Part shown: one piece after another, positions 18,101 to 27,095 of the stretch | Numbering within the stretch: the stretch's first letter is position 1 | Layout of the letters: the number at the start of each line of letters is the position of its first letter | NCBI GenBank assembly: GCA_900540735.1 | Contig: UQHB01000001.1 | Span: 85,934 to 149,933 of the forward strand | DNA from: an uncultured Megasphaera sp. | GTDB lineage: Bacteria; Bacillota; Negativicutes; Veillonellales; Megasphaeraceae | Direction of reading: 5' to 3' | DNA length: 64,000 nucleotides | Notes under the pieces: model-generated | The model's database searches: none | Told to the model about the DNA's origin: nothing | The model's input: the letters and a program-made list of their open reading frames with translations, nothing else | Program-made: the position numbers and the translations under genes

Positions 18101-18628
18101 ATGGACACAGGATTAATTCATATTTATTGTGGTGACGGCAAAGGCAAGACAACAGCTTCCTTAGGTCTCACCATTCGTTGTGCTGGCCGAGGGGGCCGCA
18201 TCATCTTTTCACAGTTTTTAAAAGACCGCGAAACAGGCGAACTAGCATCGCTGGCAAAATTTCCAAACATTACAGTCATTCGCGGTAAAGGAACGAAAAA
18301 ATTTACCTTCCAAATGACACCGGAAGAATTAGCCCAAGCCAAAGTGATTCAAGAAAAGTTATTTGACGACATCGTTGCCAAATGTACAGCAGAACAGCCA
18401 GATATGATTGTTTTTGACGAAATCTTGCCAACGTGCAGCCTTGGCTTATTAGACGAACAAAAAGTCATTGATTTTTTGCAGCATAAACCAAAGAACTTAG
18501 AAGTTGTCATGACCGGCCGCGGCCCATCGCAGGCACTAATGGACATGGCCGATTACGTGTCTGAAATTTGCAAACGAAAACATCCCTATGACAAAGGCAT
18601 TCAGGCTCGCATAGGGATTGAAGAATAG
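18101..18628 (+). CDS. cobO: Cob(I)yrinic acid a,c-diamide adenosyltransferase (CobA/CobO/BtuR)
   Basis: 175 aa, the family's usual length. It adds the adenosyl group to reduced corrinoids for coenzyme B12. The P-loop G-D-G-K-G-K-T-T is at about residues 10-17, followed by I-F-S-Q-F-L-K; D-M-I-V-F-D-E-I near 105 is the Walker-B-like strand. The C terminus (D-K-G-I-Q-A-R-I-G-I-E) is characteristic. No cobalamin riboswitch was found upstream. The gene precedes the M20 hydrolase by 11 bases. Confidence 0.93.
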   Translation: MDTGLIHIYCGDGKGKTTASLGLTIRCAGRGGRIIFSQFLKDRETGELASLAKFPNITVIRGKGTKKFTFQMTPEELAQAKVIQEKLFDDIVAKCTAEQPDMIVFDEILPTCSLGLLDEQKVIDFLQHKPKNLEVVMTGRGPSQALMDMADYVSEICKRKHPYDKGIQARIGIEE

Positions 18629-18639
18629 GAGTTATGAAG

Positions 18640-19902
18640 ATGGCATATCCCATTAAAGAGACAGTATTACAATATAAAAACGAATTGACTGCCTTGCACC
18701 GTCACTTCCACGAACACCCGGAACTTTCTAAAAAAGAATTCCAAACTATGGAATATATTGAAACATATTTGACCAATCTGGGCATTCCCTTCCATCACGT
18801 CGATAAAGGCGGCATTATTGCCTGGATTGATGGCAAAGGACCGGGCAAAACGATTTTACTTCGTGCCGACATTGATGCCCTGCCTATTGAAGAAAAAGAA
18901 ACGAATTTATCTTGCAAGCGAGTTTGCTGCTCCCAAAACAAAGGAGTCATGCACGCGTGCGGTCACGATGGGCACATGTCCATGCTCTTAGTAGCAGCCA
19001 AGATTTTACAGCAATGGAAAGACCAATTCGACGGTAAAGTAGTCCTCATGTTCGAACAAGGCGAAGAAGAATCTGGCCCCTTGGCGTATCTTTTAAAATA
19101 TCTCAAACGAGACAGTAGCTTCCATATTGATGCATGCTATGCAACGCACGTCCGTTGGGACGTACCAGCTGGGAAAATCGCCATTTGCCACGAAGCACCT
19201 ATGGCTGGCGGTTTTGGCTTTGAAATCAAGATTACAGGCCATGGCGGTCATGGGTCGCGCCCGGATTTGGCTCAAAGCCCAATTGATTGCTTCCATGCCT
19301 TTTACGGCGATGTCCAAGCCTTGCGCATGCGCACTGTCTCGCCACGAGAATGCTTGACCATTTCTATTGGGAAATTGCAAAGTGGTACGACCCTCAACGT
19401 CATCCCCAATGATTTGACCTTTGCCGGGACGTGCCGTTTCTTTAGTTACGATAAAGCAGGCAAACGGTTCTACGAAGAATTTTTAAAACTCCTCGACAGC
19501 CGCTGCAAAGATTACGATTGCACCTATGAAATCATTCACATGCCCAAGCCCTTGTATGAAGTACAAAATAATCCGGCTTGTGTCGCCCTTGCCAAAGAAG
19601 CTGTAAAAAAATATATTGGCGAAGACGCGCTCTATACGTGCGAACCGTGGATGGCATCAGAATCCTTTGCCATTACGACACGGCTCTATCCAGGTGTATT
19701 GATTTTTACAGGCATTGAAAACTTAGATAAAGGATGCGGTGCGAACCACCACACAGCAGAATTTGACATGGATGAAAACGGACTGGCGTACGGCGCAATG
19801 ACGTGCCTTAGCTACACCCTCGATTTTCTCCAACAAAAACCAGACCTCCCTTTTGTCGAAGACGAAGAACCTTTAGACGAACTCGTTAGCCGGAATATTT
19901 AA
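18640..19902 (+). CDS. M20-family amidohydrolase / peptidase
   Basis: 420 aa from the ATG at 18640 (AGGAG eight bases upstream); an ATG six bases earlier is too near the site. Metal and active-site segments are visible: L-R-A-D-I-D-A-L-P-I (about 79-88), M-H-A-C-G-H-D-G-H near 107, E-Q-G-E-E-E-S-G near 140 and the G-G-H-G-S-R-P dimerisation region near 205. It hydrolyses an amide of an N-acyl amino acid or small peptide; the substrate is not defined. The C-terminal G-A-N-H-H-T-A-E-F supplies the last metal His. Confidence 0.92.
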   Translation: MAYPIKETVLQYKNELTALHRHFHEHPELSKKEFQTMEYIETYLTNLGIPFHHVDKGGIIAWIDGKGPGKTILLRADIDALPIEEKETNLSCKRVCCSQNKGVMHACGHDGHMSMLLVAAKILQQWKDQFDGKVVLMFEQGEEESGPLAYLLKYLKRDSSFHIDACYATHVRWDVPAGKIAICHEAPMAGGFGFEIKITGHGGHGSRPDLAQSPIDCFHAFYGDVQALRMRTVSPRECLTISIGKLQSGTTLNVIPNDLTFAGTCRFFSYDKAGKRFYEEFLKLLDSRCKDYDCTYEIIHMPKPLYEVQNNPACVALAKEAVKKYIGEDALYTCEPWMASESFAITTRLYPGVLIFTGIENLDKGCGANHHTAEFDMDENGLAYGAMTCLSYTLDFLQQKPDLPFVEDEEPLDELVSRNI

Positions 19903-19917
19903 CACCATATGCATGCT

Positions 19918-19988
19918 AAAAGAACATACACTGCCTCTACACTTTAGGAGCTCCGCTATGCGGTTTAAGAGGCAGTGTATGTTCTTTT
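19918..19988. repeat. Long-hairpin repeat, copy 1 (inverted orientation)
   Basis: A 21-bp perfect outer stem (aaaagaacatacactgcctct and its complement) encloses 29 bases that carry the conserved core of this family, here as TTTAGG-AGC-TCC-GCT-ATGCGG. Normalised to the minus strand the apical part is AGC-GGA-GCT, a 3-bp stem with a GNA triloop. A T-run follows on the plus strand, so it can also terminate the amidohydrolase transcript. Related copies are at 20050, 24617 and 32996. Confidence 0.8.
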
Positions 19989-20049
19989 TATTTCTCTCTG
20001 AACGTTACATTTTCCAGCTGACGTCTCGTCTAGTAAGAGGAAAACCGAA

Positions 20050-20116
20050 GAGGAGGGAAGGTATCTTTTTAAGCGCATATCGAAGATCCTAAGCGTAAAA
20101 GATACCTTCCCTCCTC
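20050..20116. repeat. Long-hairpin repeat, copy 2
   Basis: A perfect outer stem (gaggagggaaggtatctttt and its complement) encloses the core GCAT-ATC-GAA-GAT-CCTAAGCG. Its core is identical to that of the copy at 24617, although the arms differ. It lies between convergent genes, 12 bases after the end of the HAD gene, and is paired with copy 1 in opposite orientation. Confidence 0.8.
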
Positions 20117-20128
20117 CACTTGTATATG

Positions 20129-20776
20129 TTAGTTTAACAAAGCTGTTACATCTGCCAACGTGTTACATTCTGCAGCATATGCCGCAACATCGTCCGGAAT
20201 ACGTATCATATCGGGAATCCAAATAGTAGGAATACCAGCGTTATGACCGGCGAGGACACCATTCATGGAGTCTTCTAAGACTAACGCATTAGCTGGCTGC
20301 ACGCCCGCTTCTTTGCAAACCATAAGGAAAATATCCGGTGCTGGTTTACCATTCGGAATCGTCGCGCCACTTTGGACGATAGAAAAATACGACGCAACAC
20401 CTGTCTTTTCTAATAAATACGTAATGAGCGACAACGCCGAGGACGAAGCGACAGCACAAGGAATGCCTTCTCCTTTAGCATAATCCAGCAAATCTTGCAG
20501 ACCTGGTTTTACGGGAATGTCATGAGTATGATAATATTCCAGCTGATAGGCCTTTTTATCCCGTTCAATATCATCATAGGGAAAATCGCTGCCAAAATTT
20601 TCTACACAAATTTTCCGAATAGATTCTACATTCATCCCTAAGAATTGGCGAAATATTTGCGGTGGCAATGTATAGCCATAGCGTTTGCAAATGACTTGCC
20701 AACAATGTTGGGAAATCGGTTCTGTATCAAACATGGTGCCATCCATGTCAAAAATAAATAGGTCTCGTTTCTTCAT
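20129..20776 (-). CDS. HAD-superfamily hydrolase (beta-phosphoglucomutase-like)
   Basis: 215 aa. HAD motif I F-D-M-D-G-T-M (about residues 9-15), motif II A-S-S-S near 111, and motif III/IV K-P-A-P-D-I-F ... L-E-D-S-M-N-G (about 148-172) are intact, with a helical cap between I and II. Proteins of this group dephosphorylate or isomerise small sugar phosphates; the substrate is not predictable. It is convergent with the amidohydrolase, with two long-hairpin repeats in the gap. Confidence 0.92.
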   Translation of the reverse strand: MKKRDLFIFDMDGTMFDTEPISQHCWQVICKRYGYTLPPQIFRQFLGMNVESIRKICVENFGSDFPYDDIERDKKAYQLEYYHTHDIPVKPGLQDLLDYAKGEGIPCAVASSSALSLITYLLEKTGVASYFSIVQSGATIPNGKPAPDIFLMVCKEAGVQPANALVLEDSMNGVLAGHNAGIPTIWIPDMIRIPDDVAAYAAECNTLADVTALLN

Positions 20777-20894
20777 ACTTCCTCCATAACTTTGTTACAT
20801 AAGATGCTTTTATTATATCGAAAATTATGCATCTTTCAAAGGTCTCTATTATTTGTTATAATCATAACGAAACTACGAGAGAAGGTGGAAGCAC

Positions 20895-22148
20895 ATGATT
20901 GCATATATCATTCGCCGGTTCATCCCCCATGCTGAACAGACGACTGATAAAAAAGTTCGTGAACAATACAGCATCCTCGGCGGTATCCTTGGGATTTTCT
21001 GTAATCTCTTTCTATTTGCCAGTAAATTCATCATTGGCATGATGAGCAACAGCGTCGCTATTATTTCCGATGCCTTCAACAACTTAACCGATATGGGCTC
21101 ATCTTTTATTTCCATTATTAGTGCGAAATTGAGTAATAAACCCCCTGACAAAGACCATCCTTTTGGGCATGGACGCTTTGAATATTTAGCGTCTCTGACC
21201 ATTTCCATTATTATCCTCGTCGTCGGCTATAAACTTTGTGAAGAATCGGTGACGAAGTTCTTTTCACCAGAACCGCCGGAGTTTTCCCTTTGGACCATCA
21301 TTATTTTGCTCATCTCTATTGGCATTAAATTCTGGATGTGCACGTACAATCGCTACATTGCCCGTAAGATTAATTCCAGCGTCAATGAAGCGACGGCATC
21401 GGACAGCATTAACGATGCTATTGCGACGACAGGTGTCTTGATTGCGACTGTTGTCCAGCAGTTTGTAGCCCTCCCGATTGATGCCGTTGCCGGTGTCGCC
21501 ATTGGTCTCATGATTATGTACACAGGCTATGGCATTGCGAAAGACGTCATTAATTTACTTCTCGGCGAAGCCCCATCGAAGGAACTCATTGCCGATATCG
21601 TCCAGTGTGCCATGCAAAATGAATACGTCATCGGTGTCCACGACATTCGCATTCACGACTACGGCCCAGGACGTATGTTGGGCTCCCTCCATGCAGAAGT
21701 ACCAGACACAGCCAATCTCGTTGAAGTCCATGCAGCCCTCGATGTGCTGGAAGATGAATTAAAAGACAAGTTCCAAATGGATGTGAGCATTCACATGGAC
21801 CCACTCTGTACGGACCAGCATAAAATCAACGAAGTGCGGCACATTCTCGACAACATTATCCAAGAAAAATATCCCCAGTACCATACAGATAATTTGCGGA
21901 TTACGTCTGGGAAAGTACGGCTCAACATTATTTGCGACCTCCATATTCCGCCAGCAGAATACATGCCCAAACAGCTGCCCCTCATTCGCCAGCACATTAA
22001 CGAAGCCATGGAACAGTACGATACAAGATATCGTGTTTTCTTAGCAAAGATTCTTCCTGAAACGGCCACGACAGATTACGAAGAATTAGTCAAAGCTCAA
22101 ACACTCCAAGAAAAAGCGTCTGCTGTCAAACCTTCTCCTACGAAATAA
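20895..22148 (+). CDS. Cation diffusion facilitator (CDF) transporter
   Basis: 417 aa. Six transmembrane segments occupy about residues 30-225. Zn/Mn/Fe-binding acidic motifs are seen in D-A-F-N-N-L-T-D (helix II) and a second pair in helix V (N-D-A ... D-A-V-A-G). H-P-F-G-H-G-R-F-E-Y is the characteristic CDF signature after helix II. A C-terminal cytoplasmic dimerisation domain is followed by an extra about 100 residues with a second similar fold. It exports a divalent metal; which one is unclear. Confidence 0.93.
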   Translation: MIAYIIRRFIPHAEQTTDKKVREQYSILGGILGIFCNLFLFASKFIIGMMSNSVAIISDAFNNLTDMGSSFISIISAKLSNKPPDKDHPFGHGRFEYLASLTISIIILVVGYKLCEESVTKFFSPEPPEFSLWTIIILLISIGIKFWMCTYNRYIARKINSSVNEATASDSINDAIATTGVLIATVVQQFVALPIDAVAGVAIGLMIMYTGYGIAKDVINLLLGEAPSKELIADIVQCAMQNEYVIGVHDIRIHDYGPGRMLGSLHAEVPDTANLVEVHAALDVLEDELKDKFQMDVSIHMDPLCTDQHKINEVRHILDNIIQEKYPQYHTDNLRITSGKVRLNIICDLHIPPAEYMPKQLPLIRQHINEAMEQYDTRYRVFLAKILPETATTDYEELVKAQTLQEKASAVKPSPTK

Positions 22149-22154
22149 CATAAA

Positions 22155-22188
22155 AAAACGGTCACACCCATTTGGATGTGACCGTTTT
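22155..22188. terminator. Bidirectional terminator between CDF gene and lctP
   Basis: aaaacggtcacaccca/tgtgaccgtttt stem flanked by A/T runs, between convergent genes. Confidence 0.85.
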
Positions 22189-22209
22189 CGCATCTTACAT
22201 TCTTTTACT

Positions 22210-23814
22210 TTACGGTAAGAAAATAGCTTGACCGAAGTATGCGCAAATACCAGCTACGATAATGTAGAGAACGAAGTATTTCGCAACATTCTGCATGATA
22301 ACGTTTGCTTGAATGCTGTCTTCTAATTCTTTTGCTTTCTTGTCGTCAATCGTATCTTTGTTAGCATCAATGTACGCTTTCAATGCCGGACCAACAGCAC
22401 CGATGCCGATAGCGATACTTTGGGGCGAGAACATTTTACCAACACCAGCACTAGCAGAGTTCGTCGCAGCGAGCCATAAAGCCAAAGCATCGTTACCAGG
22501 AGCCATCTGTGCAGCTGCTGCTGTCTGGAGCGGCCCAAAGAGGACGTTCGCATTCGTACCAGACCCAGTGATGAAAGCACCAAGAGCACCAACGAGAGGC
22601 GCAAATGCCGGATAAAGCATGCCTGTGCCAGCAACGAGAGCACTTGCGATTTCAGCGGTCATGCCGGAGTAGGTCATCAGTTTTGCAGTCATAACGACGG
22701 CAATAATCGTAATGTACGTGAATTTCAAGTTCGCAAAGGTTTTGCCTAAGACACCGAAAATTTTACCAACACTTGCTTTTTGGACCAAGCCGCCAATGAA
22801 CGCAGAAATGAAAATCATAATGCCCGGTGTAGCAATCCAAACGAAGGTGTACGGTTTAGCTCCTGGGCCCATGTAAATTGGCACCGACGTTTTAATCGAA
22901 GCGAGCGGGCCGTTAATAGCCGGGATTAATTTCGATGTTAAGACGAGGAGGACGAAGATAAGGATAAACGGCATAGCTGCTGTAATCCCTTCACCACTCG
23001 AGACTTGGCGAACATCAGCATCGACACGATATTCCGGGTCGTCTGTTTTAAAGATTTTCGCGCAAACGACGATAACACCCATGATGATAATGGACGGAAC
23101 CATAACAGCCAGTTCCGGGCCCATAGCCGTCGTGATGATAAGTTCCGGTACAGCTAAAGCAAGGCCAGCAATTAAAGTCGGTAAAAATACGCCTTTCAAG
23201 GCTTTTACACCGCCACCCATAATAGCTACAACGAAGAATGGGCTCAAGACATTTAAAATGAATAACTGAATGGAAATGAAGGAGCTCAACCCTACCGGGT
23301 CAAGACCGGTTAACGTAGCCAACGTCGAAGTCGGAATACCGATAGAACCGAAGGTCGTCGGTACAGAGTTGGCAACGAGGCAGGCTAAGATAGATTTTAG
23401 CGGATGGAACCCAAGGCCAACCATCATGGCTGCCGGAATTGCAACGGCTGTACCAAAGCCAGCCATGCCTTCCATGAATGCCCCAAAGCCCCATGCTAAG
23501 AGAATGGACAAAATACGCATATCCGGGCTGACGGAAGTCAACATCGTTTTGATGGTTTCCATGGCCTTCGTTTCGACAACGAGGTTATACGTAAAGATAG
23601 CAGCTGTAATAACTAATAAAATCGGCCAAATAGCCAGTGCCACGCCTTCTAATGCGCCAGATGCCATAATACCTGCATCTTTACCGTACGGCACGACAGC
23701 AACGATAAAGGAAATAACGACAGCTACCAAGCATGCTTTCCATGCCGGTACTTTCAACACAGCCAATGCTACGATAAGCCATAGGATTGGCAATAATGCG
23801 AGAATAACATCCAT
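22210..23814 (-). CDS. lctP: L-lactate permease
   Basis: 534 aa, about 12-14 transmembrane helices, fitting the LctP family (PF02652). Conserved family segments include F-G-A-F-M-E-G-M-A-G-F-G-T-A-V-A-I-P near 110-127 and G-A-F-I-T-G-S-G-T-N-A-N near 415. It imports lactate with protons, supplying the main substrate of lactate-using Negativicutes. Its upstream 490-base gap may hold control sites. No lactate dehydrogenase is adjacent. Confidence 0.95.
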   Translation of the reverse strand: MDVILALLPILWLIVALAVLKVPAWKACLVAVVISFIVAVVPYGKDAGIMASGALEGVALAIWPILLVITAAIFTYNLVVETKAMETIKTMLTSVSPDMRILSILLAWGFGAFMEGMAGFGTAVAIPAAMMVGLGFHPLKSILACLVANSVPTTFGSIGIPTSTLATLTGLDPVGLSSFISIQLFILNVLSPFFVVAIMGGGVKALKGVFLPTLIAGLALAVPELIITTAMGPELAVMVPSIIIMGVIVVCAKIFKTDDPEYRVDADVRQVSSGEGITAAMPFILIFVLLVLTSKLIPAINGPLASIKTSVPIYMGPGAKPYTFVWIATPGIMIFISAFIGGLVQKASVGKIFGVLGKTFANLKFTYITIIAVVMTAKLMTYSGMTAEIASALVAGTGMLYPAFAPLVGALGAFITGSGTNANVLFGPLQTAAAAQMAPGNDALALWLAATNSASAGVGKMFSPQSIAIGIGAVGPALKAYIDANKDTIDDKKAKELEDSIQANVIMQNVAKYFVLYIIVAGICAYFGQAIFLP

Positions 23815-24307
23815 TACCTATTCACCCTTTCTTTCAAAACCATATACAATAACCGAACAACAAGGGTGTAAGTCTCTCCTATCATACATATAAATACATC
23901 AACCGATATTGCCTATATGCAAGAGACTTACCAAACTTACTTGCGTATCACCTACTTTTCTCTCACTGTTGCTACTCGTTCACTTAGAGTATATATACCC
24001 GTACAACAGTATTCTTATACTTTTAAACATTACTGGAGCAGAACCTTTAGAAAAACAAACTTTATCTCTTTAAAGGATTCTTTCTGTCCTTTGCTTATTA
24101 TTATAATGCATTTTTCATATAATGCAATATAGTATGTAATTATCGCAATATTAAAATTTTGGTATTCATTTTTTGCAAAGGCATTCATGACAGTCTCTTA
24201 TCTTTTCGCCTAGAAAGACTGTTCCAATAGAAAAAATATGGTATAATAAGATAAATCCGGAAGTTCCTTCAAAACGTACGGAAATGACATTATAAGGAGG
24301 AAACATC
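23815..24307. other. Divergent intergenic region between lctP and the DUF1858 gene
   Basis: 493 bases, AT-rich, no coding sequence recognised. A 10-base inverted repeat (gtaagtctct at 23868-23877, agagacttac at 23931-23940) spans 53 bases upstream of lctP and could be an operator or RNA stem. A TATAAT at 24241-24246 is a likely -10 box for the plus-strand gene. Confidence 0.5.
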
Positions 24308-24514
24308 ATGGCAATTACAAAAGATACGGGTATCATCGAAGCTGTTCAGAAATACCCTCAGATTCTTGAAATTTTTCAGGATTACGGTTTAGGATGTGTC
24401 GGCTGCATGGCTGCTCATTTTGAAACGATTGGCGAAGGTGCTGGTGCACACGGCATCGACGTAGACGCTCTCGTAGCAGACATTAACGACTGCATCGCTG
24501 ATTCCCAAAACTAA
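24308..24514 (+). CDS. DUF1858 small protein (ScdA N-terminal-like)
   Basis: 68 aa. The whole protein matches the DUF1858 domain: the I-I-E-A-V-Q-K-Y-P segment, the D-Y-G-L-G-C-V-G-C-M motif with its Cys pair (about residues 30-34), and G-I-D-V-D-A-L near the end. The domain is also the N-terminal part of ScdA/RIC iron-cluster repair proteins. The free-standing form probably works in redox or Fe-S related chemistry; function is not proven. It has its own AAGGAGG and terminator. Confidence 0.9.
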   Translation: MAITKDTGIIEAVQKYPQILEIFQDYGLGCVGCMAAHFETIGEGAGAHGIDVDALVADINDCIADSQN

Positions 24515-24520
24515 TTACAC

Positions 24521-24552
24521 AAAAAGCGTATCTCCTAGGAGGTACGCTTTTT
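24521..24552 (+). terminator. Terminator after the DUF1858 gene
   Basis: aaaaagcgta-tctcctagga-ggtacgctttttt hairpin with a long T-run, 7 bases after the stop. Confidence 0.88.
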
Positions 24553-24616
24553 TATACCCTATTACTTCGAGCATGTTATGCTACTAAAATTTTATAGCAA
24601 CCATGCCTATGAACAA

Positions 24617-24689
24617 AACACGAAAAGACACTCTCTATACAAGCGCATATCGAAGATCCTAAGCGGTATAGAGGGTGTCTTTTCGTGTT
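24617..24689. repeat. Long-hairpin repeat, copy 3
   Basis: A roughly 24-bp outer stem (aacacgaaaagac... / ...gtcttttcgtgtt) encloses the same core GCAT-ATC-GAA-GAT-CCTAAGCG as copy 2. One arm position is a G-U pair if the plus strand is the RNA and an A-C mismatch if the minus strand is. It is between the convergent DUF1858 and ABC genes. Confidence 0.8.
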
Positions 24690-24708
24690 GTCCACCAGCA
24701 GAAAAACC

Positions 24709-25428
24709 TTATAAAATTTTAGATAAAAACAACTTAGTTCGTTCTTCTTTCGGATGCGAGAACAAGTCGTCTGGTTTGCCTTGTTCAAGAATAATCCCTT
24801 GGTCAATAAAGAGCACGCGGTCCGCCACTTCTCTGGCAAAGCCCATTTCGTGCGTCACAATGGCCATGGCCATGCCTTCTTTTGCCAAGTCTTTAATAAC
24901 ATCCAGTACTTCGCGTACCATTTCCGGATCTAACGCCGATGTCGGTTCATCGAAGAGCATGAATTTCGGATGCATAGCCAGAGCCCGGGCAATAGCCACA
25001 CGCTGCTGCTGACCACCAGAAAGCGTTTCCGGGTACGCATCTTTTTTGTCTTCAAGGCCTACTTTTTGCAGTAACTTAATGGCCGTAGCCGTAGCTTCTT
25101 CTTTGCTTTCGCCACGAGTCTTCATAGGCGACAAAATAATATTCTGCAAAACCGTCATGTGCGGAAAGAGATTAAACCGCTGGAAGACCATACCCACTTC
25201 TTTGCGGATATTATTGATACTTGCTGCATCACTCATGCTAATGCCGTCAACTGTAATTTCCCCGGCAGTCGGTACTTCGAGGTAATTAATGCAACGGAGA
25301 ATCGTACTTTTCCCAGACCCGGACGGCCCGATGATGACGACCACTTCTTTATCGTGAATGGTTAAATTAATATCTTTTAAGACTTCATGTTTACCAAAGC
25401 TCTTTTTTAATCCTTTAATTTCTATCAT
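24709..25428 (-). CDS. glnQ: Polar amino-acid ABC transporter ATP-binding protein (GlnQ-like)
   Basis: 239 aa from the ATG at 25428 (GAGG about ten bases upstream; an upstream TTG is too close to it). Walker A G-P-S-G-S-G-K-S-T, the ABC signature L-S-G-G-Q-Q-Q-R-V-A-I-A-R-A-L and Walker B M-L-F-D-E-P-T-S are intact. It overlaps the permease gene by 14 bases. Substrate could be glutamine, cystine or another polar amino acid; no substrate-binding protein gene adjoins. Confidence 0.93.
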   Translation of the reverse strand: MIEIKGLKKSFGKHEVLKDINLTIHDKEVVVIIGPSGSGKSTILRCINYLEVPTAGEITVDGISMSDAASINNIRKEVGMVFQRFNLFPHMTVLQNIILSPMKTRGESKEEATATAIKLLQKVGLEDKKDAYPETLSGGQQQRVAIARALAMHPKFMLFDEPTSALDPEMVREVLDVIKDLAKEGMAMAIVTHEMGFAREVADRVLFIDQGIILEQGKPDDLFSHPKEERTKLFLSKIL

Positions 25429-26083
25429 CAGTTGCAAACCTCTTTTCTAAGAAACTTACGAGACGGGCAATGGTCAAGGTCATAATCAAATAAATCGCAG
25501 CAACAGTGAGCCAGATTTCAAAGGTACCATAGGTCTTCGCAATAATGAGCTGGCCCCGCCGCGTCAATTCTTCAAAACCAATGACAGAAACGAGGGACGT
25601 TTCCTTCGTCATTTGGATAAATTCGTTGCCAAGAGGCGGAATGACCCGTTTGAAAGCCTGGGGAATGATGATGTAACGCATAGTCTGCATCCACGAAAGC
25701 CCGAGGGAACGGCCTGCTTCCATTTGGCCTCTATCGACGGACTGGATACCGGCACGGAAAATTTCCGACACATAGGCACCGCTATTGATGGAGCAAGCGG
25801 CAACGGCTGCGACGAACGGGTTAATCCGCACGCCAATCAGGGCCGGTAAAGCAAAGTAAATAAGGAAGATTTGCACCAACATAGGCGTGCCGCGAATGAT
25901 ATTAATGTAGCAAACGGCAATAATTTCTAAAACCTTAACCTTTGAGAGTCGGCAAATACTCGTAATCAAGCCGAGGAAAAAGCCAATGCCGACGGCAATC
26001 ACCGTGATTTCAATAGTAATGCCCGCGCCCATGATGAGGAGCGGCAAGGACGACCAAATGAGGCCGAAATCAAAAGACGACAT
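25415..26083 (-). CDS. Polar amino-acid ABC transporter permease (GlnP/HisM-like)
   Basis: 222 aa from the ATG at 26083, with AGGAG nine bases upstream; the longer frame to 26101 lacks this. About five transmembrane helices; the EAA loop (E-A-G-R-S-L-G-L-S-W-M-Q-T-M) near 140 contacts the ATPase. The I-I-R-G-T-P-M-L-V-Q segment near 65 is typical of the HisM/GlnP permease group. It is paired with the ATPase gene. Confidence 0.93.
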   Translation of the reverse strand: MSSFDFGLIWSSLPLLIMGAGITIEITVIAVGIGFFLGLITSICRLSKVKVLEIIAVCYINIIRGTPMLVQIFLIYFALPALIGVRINPFVAAVAACSINSGAYVSEIFRAGIQSVDRGQMEAGRSLGLSWMQTMRYIIIPQAFKRVIPPLGNEFIQMTKETSLVSVIGFEELTRRGQLIIAKTYGTFEIWLTVAAIYLIMTLTIARLVSFLEKRFATDDRN

Positions 26084-26132
26084 GAAATAACACTCCTTCA
26101 ATATCTTTGCATGACTTAGGTTGTATGAAATT

Positions 26133-27095
26133 TTATCGACCTAACCAGTGTACGAGTTCATATATATTTTCATCAATAGGATACCGCAAATGTTCTGCTT
26201 CCGTATACGGTGTGGCTACGACGCGGTTATCAATGAGGCCAATGACACAGTTATATGTACCGGCCATGAGGCTGTCGACAGCTTTTTCTGCAAAGAGTCC
26301 GGCCATAATGGCGTCTTTTGCAGACGGTGCGCCGCCGCGTTGTACGTACCCGAGGACGGTCAAGTTCGGTTCCAAATAGGTATGCTGTTTGATGTAATCG
26401 ACCACATCGGTCCCCTTCGCTGCCCCTTCAGCAACGATGACGATACTGCTCAGTTTCTTCATGCGGTGCGATTCAGTCAAATGCATGCATACGTTATCTA
26501 AGTCGACAGGATGTTCCGGTACGAGGACGATTTCTGCACCTGATGCCATTCCTGCATGCAAGGCAATGAAACCAGCATGACGACCCATGACTTCAATAAC
26601 TGCGACGCGGTCATGAGAGTATGCTGTATCACGGATTTTATTTACTGATTCGAGAACTGTATTGACAGCCGTATCGAAGCCGACTGTATACTGGGTTCCC
26701 ATCATATCGTTATCAATGGTCCCGGGAATGACAGCCGTCGGAATCCCCAATTGGCATAACGCCTGGGCACCGCGCATAGAGCCGTCGCCGCCAATGACGA
26801 CTAAGGCATCGATTTCCTGTTCTTTTAAGTATTCTGCTGCTTTTTTCTGCGTTGCTTTTTCGAGGAATTCAAGGCACCGCGCTGTCCGCAGCATCGTGCC
26901 GCCGCGATGGATAATGCCGCCTACGTCACGGCGTGTCAAAGGCATCGTTTCATGACTTAACAGCCCTTCATAGCCGCGGATAATGCCTTCTACAGCAAGG
27001 CCTTTTTGAATGGCATATCGTGTTACGCCGCGAATGGCAGCGTTCATGCCCGGCGCATCACCGCCGCTCGTTAAGACACCGATTTTATGTATCAT
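26133..27095 (-). CDS. pfkA: ATP-dependent 6-phosphofructokinase
   Basis: 320 aa, standard bacterial PfkA length. It phosphorylates fructose-6-phosphate in glycolysis. Seen: the ATP loop S-G-G-D-A-P-G-M-N-A, V-I-G-G-D-G-S near 102, the catalytic G-T-I-D-N-D-M near 125 (Asp base), and the M-G-R-H-A-G substrate loop near 170. It overlaps the upstream kinase gene by four bases (ATGA), implying coupled translation. Confidence 0.97.
   Translation of the reverse strand: MIHKIGVLTSGGDAPGMNAAIRGVTRYAIQKGLAVEGIIRGYEGLLSHETMPLTRRDVGGIIHRGGTMLRTARCLEFLEKATQKKAAEYLKEQEIDALVVIGGDGSMRGAQALCQLGIPTAVIPGTIDNDMMGTQYTVGFDTAVNTVLESVNKIRDTAYSHDRVAVIEVMGRHAGFIALHAGMASGAEIVLVPEHPVDLDNVCMHLTESHRMKKLSSIVIVAEGAAKGTDVVDYIKQHTYLEPNLTVLGYVQRGGAPSAKDAIMAGLFAEKAVDSLMAGTYNCVIGLIDNRVVATPYTEAEHLRYPIDENIYELVHWLGR

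Noticed and set aside
20050..20116. Long hairpins read as the 11-nt tetraloop receptor motif (CCTAAG with TATGG)
   Set aside because: CCTAAG is present but the partner strand reads GCATA, not TATGG in the needed position.
24521..24552. Hairpin after the DUF1858 gene as a fifth member of the long-hairpin family
   Set aside because: It contains CCTAGG by chance but lacks the GCAT side and the GNA mini-stem; it is an ordinary terminator.
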